Assembly: GCF_013373865.1 (NCBI RefSeq)
Contig: NC_050471.1
Span: 434,001 to 498,000 of the forward strand
Source: Monomorium pharaonis
Taxonomy: Eukaryota > Arthropoda > Insecta > Hymenoptera > Formicidae
Length of the DNA: 64,000 bases
Direction of reading: 5' to 3'
In this document: positions 1-11,110 of the stretch, piece by piece
Numbering within the stretch: position 1 is the first letter of the stretch
Layout: each line of letters starts with the position of its first letter
Notes under the pieces: model-generated
Seen by the model: only the letters and a program-made list of their open reading frames with translations
Databases searched by the model: none
What the model was told of the DNA's origin: nothing
Position numbers and translations under genes: made by a program

Positions 1-1334
1 CATACCATACGTCTCGTAGATGGTGCACCAGGGTCGGCTTGAATAATTAATTAAAATTAATTTGTTAAAGATATGATTCAGAGAATTATCGAAATAGAGA
101 ATGGTCCCAGCAGGCGAATAAGATGAAATACGGTCACTATGAGAATAAATAAAAGTATTAAAGTCTTGAGTAAACAATATCTATATTAATTTTGAAATAA
201 CATTTCTTAAAGTAGTAGAAAATTAACGCCTTAATTTATGGTTGTAAACGGTTTGTCGGACCAAAGCGTTGACCTTCAAATTTAACGAGATGAAACGAAG
301 GTCCCAAGGTCGAAAAAGATTTCAAAATCTGATGGCAGATCGTAATTAACGACCCCAAAAAATCCCTGATACTGGTTTTCATGACTTCATGATTCTTTTT
401 TCATTCTGACATGAATTTTTTGTAAAAAAACTTTTTATATTTATTTATATAACAAAATTAACTACTAATAAAAGAAAGTTACACTCTACCAAATACTACT
501 AAGACTCTTACTGAAGTTAAATTGCAAGAAAAATAATAAAATGCAGTATTTGGTGTTCAAAAAATTAAAAAAATGACTTCACGATAGGTAATCGATATAT
601 CGACTACCATGCCACAAAAGATTAGGATGTCATCAACCAATCACAGCCATACTAGCATCTTAAGATATAATTACTTGAGACGATTTTAAAATGAGATTGA
701 CTATGAATACCAGCCTATGTCTATCTCTCTTTGATTTCACTCACTCCTCTTATAGGGCAAGCATGCTAGCAATATATGATTATTACATATATAATCTATC
801 CTTGTCTGTATGCGTTTATACAGAAGGTGTCAATAATGCCTAAAGATTTGAAAATGGCGCATTAGAGTACAAATGTACCACTAACATGGCGCCGCTCAAT
901 TGGAATTATGTTTCAGCTCAAAAAACAGTATTAGCTATCCAAATATTTAGATTATTTATCCGTGTCTTTAAGATTGAAGTGTGTGCTCTCACGTGTATGG
1001 TTGTTACGTTTTAAGTAACGATATTTCTTAAATAAAATAACATTTTAATTTACCATTAATCTACTATTTCGGCATCATATAGTTGCTATTCTGGATCGAC
1101 ATTTTGTCCTCCTCTTCTTTCTTTAGTGATTTAGAGTCTATGAACCTGTTTTGCCCTGTTTGTCAATGAGAGACCACTCAAGTGCGCTCCGCGGCGCTCG
1201 GTAATTCGTAAACACCATTAAAAAATTTTTTTCGGGACCACTTACTATTTTTGATACCCTAAGTCTAAGTTATGTTTTTAGCAAAAATTTTTGTTTAATT
1301 TTTTTCCAAAATTGTACAGTGGCCTAACCCCTTA

Positions 1335-1455
1335 AATGGGATGGATGGAGGGATGAGTGTACTAAGAAAGAATGTAAACTCAGTCCCTTTCTTGGTAAAT
1401 GTAATGCTTAAGTGAATAAAGAGAAAGATTCTATTCTATTCTATTCTATTTTACT
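1335..1455 (+). mobile_element. Possible 5'-truncated LINE 3' end
   Basis: About 100 bases of non-repetitive sequence end in GTGAATAAAGAGAAAGATTC followed by an (ATTCT)n tail at about 1429-1450. This is the form of many insect non-LTR retrotransposon 3' ends. There is no coding sequence to confirm it. Confidence 0.35.
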
Positions 1456-1635
1456 TCATATACTCTTATCCTGATTCCTGTAAAGTCAATTTAATAACTC
1501 TAAAAATTTTTAAGCTTTAAGTCTAAAATTCTAAAAATATTTAAAAATATGATTACACTTTTCTAAAGTAACATGCAGTTTTAATAGAATATTACTGGTT
1601 ATTATTATTAGAACCAGCTCGTGTTATGCAAACGC

Positions 1636-2454
1636 AATACAAAATGAATAAAAACGGTTAAAACAACCAATAATTAATGTTGGAATATATAATGAATTAA
1701 TATATTTATTCTTGGTTTACACAATAAAAATTGAGAACAAATAAACGAACCGTTTTGAACTTACTTGTCCTTCCTCAGCGTAATAAAAACATATCAAAAC
1801 GAAGGTATCAAGAATCTAACGCGAACATAATTATCAGGTATGAAAACGAATGATATGCCAATTTTATCAATAGTAAGCTTAATACTAATCTTATTTTGGA
1901 CGGAAATTGATGTTGCAACTCTTCGCTGTGTGATCGATGTGCGCCTATGTGGTATTCCATTATAGCGACATAGAAGAATCGGAGCTGAGTTGAACTTTTT
2001 TGTACATTGTTAGTAAGCGAGGATAATTATCTTCCATCACATGTTTTCGTCGATGGAAGATAATTGTCCTCGTTTACTAACAATGTACAAAAAAGTTCAA
2101 CTCAGCTCCGATTCTTCTATGTCGCTATAATGGAATACCACATAGGCGCACATCGATCACACAGCGAAGAGTTGCAACATCAATTTCCGTCCAAAATAAG
2201 ATTAGTATTAAGCTTACTATTGATAAAATTGGCATATCATTCGTTTTCATACCTGATAATTATGTTCGCGTTAGATTCTTGATACCTTCGTTTTGATATA
2301 TTTTTATTACGCTGAGGAAGGACAAGTAAGTTCAAAACGGTTCGTTTATTTGTTCTCAATTTTTATTGTGTAAACCAAGAATAAATATATTAATTCATTA
2401 TATATTCCAACATTAATTATTGCTCGTTTTAACCGTTTTTATTCATTTTGTATT
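1636..2454. mobile_element. Long foldback element, about 400-bp arms
   Basis: The left arm 1636-2038 is inverted at 2052-2454 with only scattered mismatches, leaving a 13-base loop. A 16-bp direct repeat, TATTACTGGTTATTAT, lies outside the arms at 1590-1605 and 2451-2466. The left copy is separated from the arm by 30 extra bases. No coding capacity is recognised. Confidence 0.85.
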
Positions 2455-2499
2455 ACTGGTTATTATATAACATAATCCTAATTCATACATGTATATTAA

Positions 2500-2760
2500 G
2501 AGATACGGTGGTGGCTCGCATTAAGTAAACGCACAGAGCGAGACCGTCCGTATATTACGCGATTTGCAAGCTTATCGGACTTCAAAAATGGCTGAATCGA
2601 TCAAATTTTAACTAAACTCAACCGATAATTTGAGTTTAAATTATATAAATGTTTATTTTTTCTTTACATACCCTACGAGCGGAGATATCACGACTCTTAG
2701 TCCGAAATATAAATTTTTCGCGTTAAGATACGTCGTCATCTTATAGACACGTAAAAGGGT
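2500..2760. repeat. Dispersed repeat, copy 1
   Basis: Shares an ordered series of blocks with 41766-42030, including CCCTACGAGCGGAGATAT versus CCCTACGAGTGGAGATAT and the segment ending AAGATACGTCGTC. Class unknown. Confidence 0.7.
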
Positions 2761-2924
2761 AGAGGCAAGACGAGAAAATATACGATTTGTTGTTTCAATA
2801 CTAGCAGCGCTAGCTTCCTATGGTAAGGAAATGTGACAATTACTGATGTGAATATATGGATAATTAATGATGCCAAAGGCTCGATGGAGCCAATTGAAGA
2901 TTCGCCATCTTAGATGAAATGTTA

Positions 2925-3055
2925 GGGCCGTAGCACAAATTTTTGCATAACGCATAAGAGAATCAGTCAATCAGAGTCGTCTATTTCCATCCCCAGGATA
3001 GAAATAAAAACCTCTGATTGATTAATTCTCTTATGCGTTATGCAAGTCTGTGTCC
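2925..3055. mobile_element. Short palindromic MITE
   Basis: TTTTTGCATAACGCATAAGA near 2939 is inverted near 3027-3045. The arms meet around GATTGATT/CAATCA motifs. Confidence 0.65.
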
Positions 3056-3316
3056 AATCTCTTGGACTTGTGTGTAAGCCTGTACATAAGTGAAATGCTT
3101 TTGTACTGTCGAATGAATTCTTGAGAAATGGCTCGCATTTTTATCACGATAAAAGTTATAGAATCGACCCTCAGATGTGAATGAATGAATGAGATAGGAT
3201 TTTTTTGTAAAGTCCCTTCTTTACAAGCTAAAGTAAAATTAATTCATTGCATGACAATAGTTTCTCTTTTCTAATTTCTATAATATCTTGTACACATATT
3301 TTATAATATTTTGCAG

Positions 3317-3472
3317 ATAGCATTTTTTCCTGAAGCTTGCGATTTTTTGGCAAATAATAAGAAAGATATCATTACTATGGCTGAACCTCTGACTGGACAG
3401 ACAGTGACATCTTATAAAGAAATTGCTATAAAGAATGATATTTGGTTGTCTTTAGGTGGAATTCACGAAGCT
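3317..3472 (+). CDS. NIT1: NIT1 coding exon with catalytic Glu
   Basis: The exon follows a TTTTGCAG acceptor and ends at a GTAAGT donor, 52 codons, phase 0 at both ends. It encodes IAFFPEACDF, containing the nucleophile-activating glutamate, and ends at GGIHEA. Confidence 0.88.
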
Positions 3473-6400
3473 GTAAGTATTTTAATTTGTTTTACATTAA
3501 TTTATACTGGTTAGAAAATTTTTAATGAAATTGTTGATAAAATTTTGAATATGTAACAAAATTTTAATTATATTTAGCTGCAAATTTTTTTCTACATTTA
3601 ATACAAATATTTCAATGAGAATTCGATGCAAATGTAATAAAATTTCGTAGAAGAGTTGTTAATACTATTTAACAAGTACAGAAATTTTATTAAATTGTAA
3701 TAAGTTTTTTATAGAAATTTAACAAAAAAATACAAATATCCCGTAATGACAAAGTAATGACTTTTTAATTAATTTTATTGAAACTAATGAATTTTTGATA
3801 AAATTACAACATAAACATAAGATTCAACAAAATGTTATTAAACTTTTATCAAAATTCCATAAAAATTTTTTCACCAAGACAAATATATAAAATAAAAGAT
3901 TTTCTTTAATGATGCATAAAGATAATTTCAGTCAGATAATGTGGAAAAAATTTATAATACACATATATTGATAAATAATCAAGGGCAACTGGTAGCTGCA
4001 TACAGAAAGATACACTTATTTGACATGGATAACAAAGATACTGGAGTACGCTTAGTGGAATCGGATTACGTGCTTAAAGGAACCGAAATTGTGCCACCAG
4101 TACAAACACCGATCGGCAAGCTAGCGCTTAGCATTGTATCCTTAACTAAAACAAATTTTAGTTTATTTTTTTTTATACAGGATATCTGCAACAAGTAGTA
4201 GAAAATATAAGAAGTGATTCTAGTCTAGATGATAAAATAAAACAAAAATAAAAAAAAGAACGAAATTACGATTGTCTTTATTTTTATAATTATAAATATT
4301 TAATATAAGTATTTAAACATTTATAATAAAAAAAGACAATCGCAATTAAACTGCCCGTCAAACTTGATCGAGGTTGATAATGTAGAGTCATTCGTTTTTC
4401 CTTGTTCATAAAAATATTTGCTTTAAAATACAAATTATGTAGCTTATACGTATAAATGAATGGTATCCCTCAGTTCAGAATAGATTGAGGAATGACACTA
4501 TATTCGTCAAATTACGATTAAAAGCTGTAAAAAAAGTTATTTGTGTGATCAAATTTTATTTATCTAAGCGCTTTTATTACAGATTTTTGAAAATTTGATC
4601 ACACAAATAACTTTTTTTTACGTCTTAATCGTAATTTGACGAATATAGTCTTATCCCTCAATCTATTCTGAACTGAGAGTCATTTATACGTATAAGCTAC
4701 ATAATTTGTATTTTGAAGCGAATATTTTTATGAACAAGGATAAACGAATAACTTTACCTTATCGACCTCGATCAAGTTTGACGGGCAGTTTAGCATCCTC
4801 AATAAATGTTTAAAACGAAAACTTTTTATTTTAATGTCACTTATATTTTTTATAAAAAATTTCTCTATATAGATATGTTAAACAAATATTTATGTGCTTT
4901 AGAAGTTTTATACGTAAGTAAACATAATTAAAAAACAAAGTGTAGGTAATTTTGTTTTTATTTTTGTCTTATTTTGTCATCTAGAAATTCTAGAATCGCT
5001 TCTTAAATTTTCTCCGACTTGTTGCTAGACCTATATATAAGATAAATATAGTGTTACTGCTGTTTCTGATGGTTCGCTTACGCACACCTTGCTCGCGAAT
5101 CGGTTGCCTGGAAAGAAAGGAGGGGAGAAGGCGCAATATCTTCTCTCTCCACGAAAAGAGTGCAGCTGCACGTCATTCTGTACTTTCTGTTATTATATTT
5201 TTTAATCGTTATTTTATTCAGTTATCAACTGGCTCATCGATGATATCGATCAACTGACTTGCGCGGCGAAAGGATGTAACAGGCAATAGCAGTGCAACAC
5301 TATCCAGATAGCACAAAATATTTATAAGGAAAAATATTTATAATAAATATTTTGTACATATTTTTATGTCCGAGTTTGCCAGGTATAAAAAAAATTATGG
5401 TAAATATTTATGAAAATATTTAAAATAAATATTTATACTATTATTATCAAAGAATATAAAAAATATTTCAAGTTCATATTCCATAAATATTTTTCAGTAT
5501 ATTTTAAAAATATATTCTATATATTGTTAATAATAATTTCTGTATTATTTCTTAAATGGTTTATGAAAAATAATTATAGAATCTTTAAAAGATATTTTTT
5601 GAAAATAATTTGTAAAATATTTATGAATATTTATGATAAATTTTCTATGCTATCTGGATAGGGTAAATTACAAATATAGCAACAACTTAACAACTAATAT
5701 AGTGTTATGATATACGGTTTCCCGAATTATCATTAACTTTGCGAAACATGGGAGCACAGATTCTCACGTATCCGTCGGCATTCACATATCAGACTGGTGC
5801 CGCACACTGGGAGGTGATGTTGCGAGCGCGAGCCATAGAAAATCAGTGTTACGTCGTGGCTGCGGCGCAAACCGGCACGCATAACAAAAAGAGAGTGAGT
5901 TGGGGTCATGCTATGGTAAATAATTTTTGTATACATTTATTACTTAAAAAAATCTTAAAGTGACAATGGCTCCGTTTTGCAGAGAATGTAGAGGTGGAAC
6001 TGTTGTAAAATTCTCCAACACGATTGGTTCATCCTTAGTTTCTGTTCATCTTTAGTTCCTGGACCTAAATGTATAAACTAATCATATAAAAGAATTACAA
6101 TAATTCTATCGCTATAATGGTTGCGTTCAGCGGAGAATGTAGCGGTGGAACCGTTGTAAAATTCTCTAACACGATTGGTTTTTGCTCTTTTGCTAGTTTC
6201 TTGGATTTAAATGTATAAATCAATCATATAAAATAATTTTACAACAGTTCCAATGCTACATTTTCTCCTGAACGCATCCAACTGGTTACTTTGTACATAC
6301 ACTGCCTGACAACGATTCATTCCATTTCCTTAGCGAGTTTATACAGGACATGTAACAGGCCTGCTCGTCTTAGGAGTGGGGATATAGGCACACATAGAAA

Positions 6401-9400
6401 AGGACAGATGTTATCATAGACACAGTATATATAAATCAAATGTAAGGGGCAGGGATCAGATAGAAAGAGACAGGTAATAGAACACGAGCACCTCGCTCTT
6501 TCTAATGAGGAGAGAGTGAGAGAGAACGCTGCTTACTTTGCGCTTTCTGTCCTTAATTAATATCTGATCCCCATTCTCGTCTCCTGGATACAGTCGCTCT
6601 AGATATACTATGTCTATGGATGATATACGTTGAAAATGACGGACAATTTAAGATATATATCCTTCTTTCTCATGCAGGTGCATGTGAGAGAAACGGAAAC
6701 ACATATCGTCTGTCCTTTACTACGTAAGCTCTACTCCCGAAATTTGGAACAATTCTCGGTCTAGATATACTATATCTATGATATGTAACATATCTTATAT
6801 AAATTTGTTAGGGGAATGGAACGAATTGTTCTCGAGCAGTGTACATTCTATAGAATTTTTATATTAAACAAATATTTTGTGAGATTACAGTTTTATATAT
6901 TACAATGGATGCGTTCGGGGAGAATGATATTAATGTCAGCATTAATGTATCCTTGTTCTAGCTTTAATGAGCAACAAGGATAAATAGCAACAAAAATAAA
7001 TTGACGCTGATAGTGCTAATAGCGTTTTTTTGAACGCAATGTAACACATGAAATGTAATTTTAGACCGAGATCATAGATAGTACGCACTAAAAATTAGCA
7101 TATTTATTTTAAGGGGATCCTGGAGCGCCTTTGAAATTTGATCGAGGTTGATAATGTAGAGTCATTCGTGCACATCATTAATGAGATTTCATATGTATTT
7201 CTTTTATAGATTTAGAAATTCTTTTCCAGAATTAAAGTACATATATTAATATCAATCTATGAATTGGATTCTATATTGAAAACGAAAAATTTTTTTCATA
7301 TTGTTTTACTTCGATTTTTTACGCGTATATAACTTAAATTTTCGTTTTTTTATTTTTGCAATTTGCGGAATGCGAATCTCTTTTCCTAGACTTCTAATCT
7401 TATTTCTAATTGCACGATATTGTTTCTGAAATTTTTTTTAGAGGGCAACGGGACCATTTTATACATACAAACTGTAGATTTTTCGTATAAAATAAATATT
7501 GTCATTAGGTGACTAATAAATAACAATTTTTTATTTATTTATCAGAACAAATCTTTATTTGATCAGAACCTCTTCATTTTTGTGCGTACTTTAATCGTGT
7601 GAAAGGATTTTGCATTTTGTTACTCCAATATGAAAATTCAACCCAAATAGCACAGAACATTTATCATAAATATTTATAAATATTTTACAAATTTATTTTC
7701 AAAAAATATTTTTTAAAGATTATATAATTATTTTTCATAAACCATTTAGAAATGATACAAAAATTATTATCAACAATATATAAAATATATTTTTAAAATG
7801 TACTGAAAAATATTTATAGTGTATAAACTCGAAATATTTTTTATATTCTTTGATAATGATAGTATAAATATTTCTTTTAAATATTTTCGTAAATATTTAT
7901 CATAATTTTTTTTATGGCAAACTGGCAAACTCGAACATAAAAATATATGTACAAAATATTTATCATAAAATTTTTCCTTCTTATAAATATTTTATAAATA
8001 TTTTGTGCTATCTGGGAAGTTTGCAAAAAAATGTCGGTAACTCTATCATTTCAGGATCCCCTTAAGAGGATGCTAAACTGCTCGTCAAACTTGATCGGGG
8101 TAGATAATGTAGAGTCATTTGGGCACGTTATTAACAAAATTTTGTATGTATTTCTTTTATAGATTTAGAAATCTTTTTCCAGAATTAATTGTGGAGAATT
8201 TTTAATTCTGTAAATGCAATAAAAAGTTGTACATTGGAACAAATTGTACAATTCTGACGATAAAACAGATAGGATCCTCTTAAACACCGAAAACTTTTTT
8301 TAAGGTCCCTAGGCTCATTCTAAAAGCACAGTATTGTTCTTTGCTGAAATGCCAAGTGCGCTCCATGCTTATTTTATACGTACAAAGTCTAAAACTTTTA
8401 TACGCAGCCAATGTTTTCACGAGTCGACTACAGAAGTCGATAACAAAACTATAATTTTCTAACTTTCTTTCGTTTTTCGTATGAAATTGATCGCAGCGCA
8501 TCCCGTTATTATCTGTATTTTAATTTTGGAGAAAGATTTTTAATTCCATGCAATCAATAAAAAGATTTCGGTGTCCGAAAATTAATGATAAAACAGAGCA
8601 GTTTAGTATCCCCTTAAGAGGATGCTAAAGCCGTGTGTTTTACCGACATTCTGTTTAATCATTTAATTTCGAATTGAATTTACAAAATTGATAATCCTTT
8701 TACACTTTTAAAGTACGTACACAAATGAACCCAGGGACAATTAGATAAAGACCAAAAATGCAAAAAATTTTTTAAAGTTTATTTGTTCATAAAAATATTT
8801 GCTTCAAAATACAAGTTATGTAGCTTATACGTACAAATGAATGGTGTTCCCGGGTTCGGAATAGATTGAGGAATAAGATTATAATCGTCAAATTACGATT
8901 ACAAGCCGTAAAAAAAAGATATTTTTATAATAAAAGCGTCTAAATGAATAAAATTTTTGATCACATAAATATGTTTTTTTACGGCTTGTAATCGTAATTT
9001 GACAAATATAGTCTTATTCCTTCTATTTCAAACTGCAAGACACCATTTATTTGTAAGTATAAGCTATATAACTCGTATTTTTAAGCAAATTTTTTCATGA
9101 ACAAGGATAAATAATGACTCTACATTAGCGACCTCAATCAAGTTTGATTGGGCAGTTTAATACATTCTGTTTAATTGTTTCGAAAATTAGTATTTATAAA
9201 ATTTGGCCGGTAATTCACGCGACTTTAAGATTTTTTTAGTTGATAGGTTTATAGGTTAATAAATTTTTAACAAAATTAGAATCGAAATTTATTTCAGATC
9301 GTGGATCCTTGGGGCGCCGTTATAGCACAATGCGCGGAAAAAACGGGTATAGTTGTGGCGGAAGTTGATCTCGTGCTATTGGAAAAAGTGAGAAAAAATA

Positions 9401-9453
9401 TGCCGTGCGAGGAACACCGTCGCATTGATTTGTACTCTAAAATGGGATGTTAA
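3317..9453 (+). CDS. NIT1: NIT1 / deaminated glutathione amidase, last four coding exons (partial at 5' end)
   Basis: This is a nitrilase-superfamily C-N hydrolase. Members of this branch hydrolyse deaminated glutathione, a side product of transaminases, so the role is metabolite repair in cytosol and mitochondria. Coding exons are 3317-3472, 3932-4135, 5703-5915 and 9298-9453. All junctions are phase 0 with GT/AG sites, giving 242 residues plus a TAA stop. The whole catalytic triad is visible: Glu in FFPEACDF (codon 3332-3334), Lys in YRKIHLFD (4007-4009) and Cys opening the third exon in CYDIRFPE (5703-5705). The family is about 280-290 residues, so roughly 40-50 N-terminal residues are missing. 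I could not find that exon in 1-3300. The protein stops just after the EEHRR motif with no Fhit domain, unlike the NitFhit fusion of Drosophila and Caenorhabditis. Its introns are packed with MITEs. The family call is secure. Confidence 0.9.
3932..4135 (+). CDS. NIT1: NIT1 coding exon with catalytic Lys
   Basis: Bounded by a TTTCAG acceptor and a GTATCC donor, 68 codons, phase 0. It encodes SDNVEKIYNTH through YRKIHLFD (catalytic Lys) to PIGKLALSI, and the next exon supplies the Cys that follows in this family. Confidence 0.87.
4180..5035. mobile_element. Outer inverted-repeat element interrupted by a TTAA element
   Basis: About 80 bases at 4183-4262 (GCAACAAGTAGTAGAAAATA...) recur inverted at 4943-5030. 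Between them lie a small 85-bp palindrome (4263-4347) and a TTAA-type element (about 4348-4800). It sits in the NIT1 intron after the Lys exon. Confidence 0.6.
4348..4800. mobile_element. TTAA-family MITE (truncated left end)
   Basis: Termini ACTGCCCGTCAAACTTGATC and its inverse at about 4770-4792, followed by GTTTAGCATCCTC, match the family of complete copies at 8066-8613 and 35317-35866. The middle is a further palindrome. Confidence 0.75.
5304..5657. mobile_element. AT-rich MITE with CCAGATAGCA termini
   Basis: Begins CCAGATAGCACAAAATATTT and ends in the inverse ending GCTATCTGG, 354 bp. Related copies are at 7642-8016 (inverted) and 16008-16145 (partial). It lies in a NIT1 intron. Confidence 0.8.
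5703..5915 (+). CDS. NIT1: NIT1 coding exon with catalytic Cys
   Basis: The exon starts right after AG at 5701-5702 with the catalytic Cys codon of CYDIRFPE and ends at a GTAAAT donor after WGHAM. It is 71 codons, phase 0. It contains AAHWEVMLRARAIENQCYVV, a typical Nit1 stretch. Confidence 0.88.
5966..6279. mobile_element. Two adjacent copies of the GCTGCGTTCAGCGGAGAAT MITE family
   Basis: A partial copy starts near 5966 (GGCTCCGTTTTGCAGAGAAT). A complete copy runs 6119-6279, with termini GGTTGCGTTCAGCGGAGAAT and the inverse ending CTGAACGCATCC, and CGATTGGTTT inside. Other copies: 12091-12170 and 13503-13562. Confidence 0.7.
6295..6845. mobile_element. About 550-bp MITE with CACTGC termini
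   Basis: Left end ACACTGCCTGACAACGATTC and right end GAACGAATTGTTCTCGAGCAG are inverted relatives. The interior is rich in GA/CT runs. Confidence 0.6.
6903..7045. mobile_element. Short MITE with TGCGTTC termini
   Basis: GGATGCGTTCGGGGAGAATG at the left and TTTTTTTGAACGCAATG at the right are inverted. An internal hairpin (TATCCTTGTT/AACAAGGATA) is visible. Confidence 0.5.
7113..8061. mobile_element. TTAA element 1 of an abutting array
   Basis: Flanked by TTAA at 7109-7112 and 8062-8065, with termini GGGGATCCTG and its inverse CAGGATCCCC. It contains a family segment (TTTGATCGAGGTTGATAATG) and a nested inverted CCAGATAGCA element at 7642-8016. Non-coding. Confidence 0.75.
8066..8613. mobile_element. 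TTAA element 2, complete MITE (548 bp)
   Basis: Flanked by TTAA at 8062-8065 and 8614-8617, with termini GAGGATGCTAAACTGCTC and GAGCAGTTTAGTATCCCC. It is a near-identical reverse-complement copy of 35317-35866. The open frame inside both copies is carried by the element and is not a host gene. Confidence 0.85.
8618..9170. mobile_element. TTAA element 3 of the abutting array
   Basis: Starts after TTAA at 8614-8617 and ends near TTAA at 9171-9174 with a degraded terminus. It carries the family's internal palindrome (AGATTGAGGAATAAG... inverted about 90 bases on). Its left third matches the start of the element at 41329. Confidence 0.7.
9298..9453 (+). CDS. NIT1: NIT1 last coding exon and stop
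   Basis: Follows ATTTCAG and encodes IVDPWGAVIAQC through RKNMPCEEHRR to a TAA at 9451-9453. The frame ends six residues after LYS... with no linker to a Fhit domain. A polyadenylation signal follows 110 bases on. Confidence 0.87.
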   Translation: MVDPWGAVIAQCAEKTGIVVAEVDLVLLEKVRKNMPCEEHRRIDLYSKMGC

Positions 9454-9563
9454 AAGTTTACAAAGTTTAATAAGACCATTTACATTAATGATAATTAACT
9501 TTAAACTCGGTTTCATTTATTCTTTCTTTTTCTAAGTTATAAAAATGAGTAAGTTAAACCGAA

Positions 9564-9569
9564 AATAAA
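9564..9569 (+). other. Candidate NIT1 polyadenylation signal
   Basis: AATAAA lies about 110 bases downstream of the NIT1 stop, in an AT-rich 3' UTR. This supports a real gene end here rather than a continuing Fhit fusion. Confidence 0.5.
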
Positions 9570-9639
9570 ATTTCTATTCTGTTTAGTTAAAGAATATAAT
9601 CGATATGCGTATAAATAGGATAAAGTGGGAAAAATGCAA

Positions 9640-11110
9640 CACCTTAAAGCTTTTTCATGTGCTGCTGAAACTGATCGTTTGAGCGACAAAAAGGATCACG
9701 TGACGGGATTTGTTGCTAAATATTTGTCGTTTGTAATCTAGCGGCTATGATTTTGTAGTTTAAACTGGTTTAACTACAAAGTATTTGTTGCTCAAATGCT
9801 GTGTAAAATAGATACACAACGACAGTGCTGCTGCACCGTGTTCATTGTATGTTCCGAGAAAAATAACATAACCTTACAAATCAGAGTATTAGTTATGTTA
9901 TTTTCAGAAATCGTAAAAAGTTTCATGTAAATGCAACCATTCCATTGGTTGGAATCGTTGAGATTACGTAAAGCACTGACAGTTCTCTGATGTTTATGAA
10001 ATTTTGATTCAATCATTTGTAACAAGTCCTCCAGTTGTATTGATGATATGAGGAAATAATTTATAAATTTTGCACTTTCTAACTTTATATATGAGGTTTG
10101 TTTTTTTATTCCTGCACTGCTGCACTAGTGTAATAAGTTAGAATGAAAATAAATATATTTGTTTTTATTTTATTATATGTCGAATAATAATTTGCATTTA
10201 TTTTATTACATGTCGAATAATAACAATGTACATACATAAAGTTTCCTTTGTATCAGATGCTCATTTTACTTCTGACTTCTGTCTCATAGACATCTAGTAC
10301 ATTCTTAACTTTTTAATTAAAAAAAATCATTTCTTCATCCGTTTCAAACTCAAGTCCGAAGTGTGATAATTTAACAATTCTCTTTTTCAAGGCATATGTA
10401 AGTTGTTTTTTTAAATATCTATTAACATTCATTCTTAAATCATCTCTTAATAGTTACATATAATTTCCTTTGTCCGGTTTTATTCAGATACTTGGATATT
10501 TATGCTTCCACAATTTTGCAAAAACAACAGTCTTTTAACATTTCCGTTCACTGTTTCATATGAAAGAGATAATTAATTGTTCTTTCACCTGAACATTTGA
10601 TATAAGGGATCACTCCTGGACTACGTCTCTATTCTTTATTGTTATTTTAATTTATATTTTGACGAATGACACTTCTTCCGATTTAGACTTCAATTTCGAT
10701 TGTTAATCCTAATTACTTTTATTCGGTTTATTATTTATTTTTAATCTGTGTTAACCTTATTTTTTAATATTCTTGACCATTTACTTTATATCATTCAGCG
10801 TGTTTATATATACTTTAAGTTTTGTTTTTCATTATACTTCAATTGTTTTATAAGCGGCTGAAGATGACTTTGTAAAGTCGAAACGTTTCGAAATTTTAAT
10901 CTAATTTATATCAAGTTATTTCTAATAAAATTACTTATTTTCTCGCTACATCATAATCTGTTCGTCTTCTTGACCTTTATTATATATTGTTTTTATATTT
11001 TTCTTGTTCTAATTTATTGCACCAGAATGCAGCAGTGCAGAAATAAAAAACAAACCTATGGTAATGTAATTCGATCAGTTTCAGTAACACGAAAAAGCAC
11101 CTTTATAGCA
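9640..11110. mobile_element. Outer inverted repeat enclosing a second TIR element
   Basis: CTGCTGAAACTGATCG at about 9660 and CGATCAGTTTCAGTAACACG at about 11075 are inverted flanks, with GCTTTTTCATGTG mirrored by CACGAAAAAGC. They enclose the element at 10096-11055. Confidence 0.45.
10096..11055. mobile_element. About 960-bp TIR element with GGTTTGTTTTTTATTCCTGC-type ends
   Basis: GGTTTGTTTTTTTATTCCTG at the left is inverted as GCAGAAATAAAAAACAAACC at the right. Inside is a CTGAAGATGAC...GTCGAAACG motif (10858-10886) like those in Penelope-type elements. A complete short relative lies at 25231-25363. Confidence 0.7.

Larger units (their letters stand above)
1..3316. other. Non-coding stretch upstream of the first NIT1 exon found
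   Basis: No coding exon is recognisable. The stretch holds an old MITE relic (about 600-717), a probable LINE tail, a large palindrome (1636-2454), a dispersed repeat (2500-2760) and a small palindrome (2925-3055). The missing NIT1 N-terminal exon could be hidden here but was not seen. Confidence 0.6.

Noticed and set aside
4136..4198. Continuation of the NIT1 Lys exon to an in-frame stop at about 4198
   Set aside because: The conserved sequence breaks exactly at a GT donor after LALSI, and the next exon at 5703 supplies the expected catalytic Cys.
8280..8501. A 73-codon minus-strand frame with a sister frame near 35476-35688
   Set aside because: Both lie inside copies of the same TTAA MITE, and the similarity is explained by the repeat. 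No transposase motif is present.
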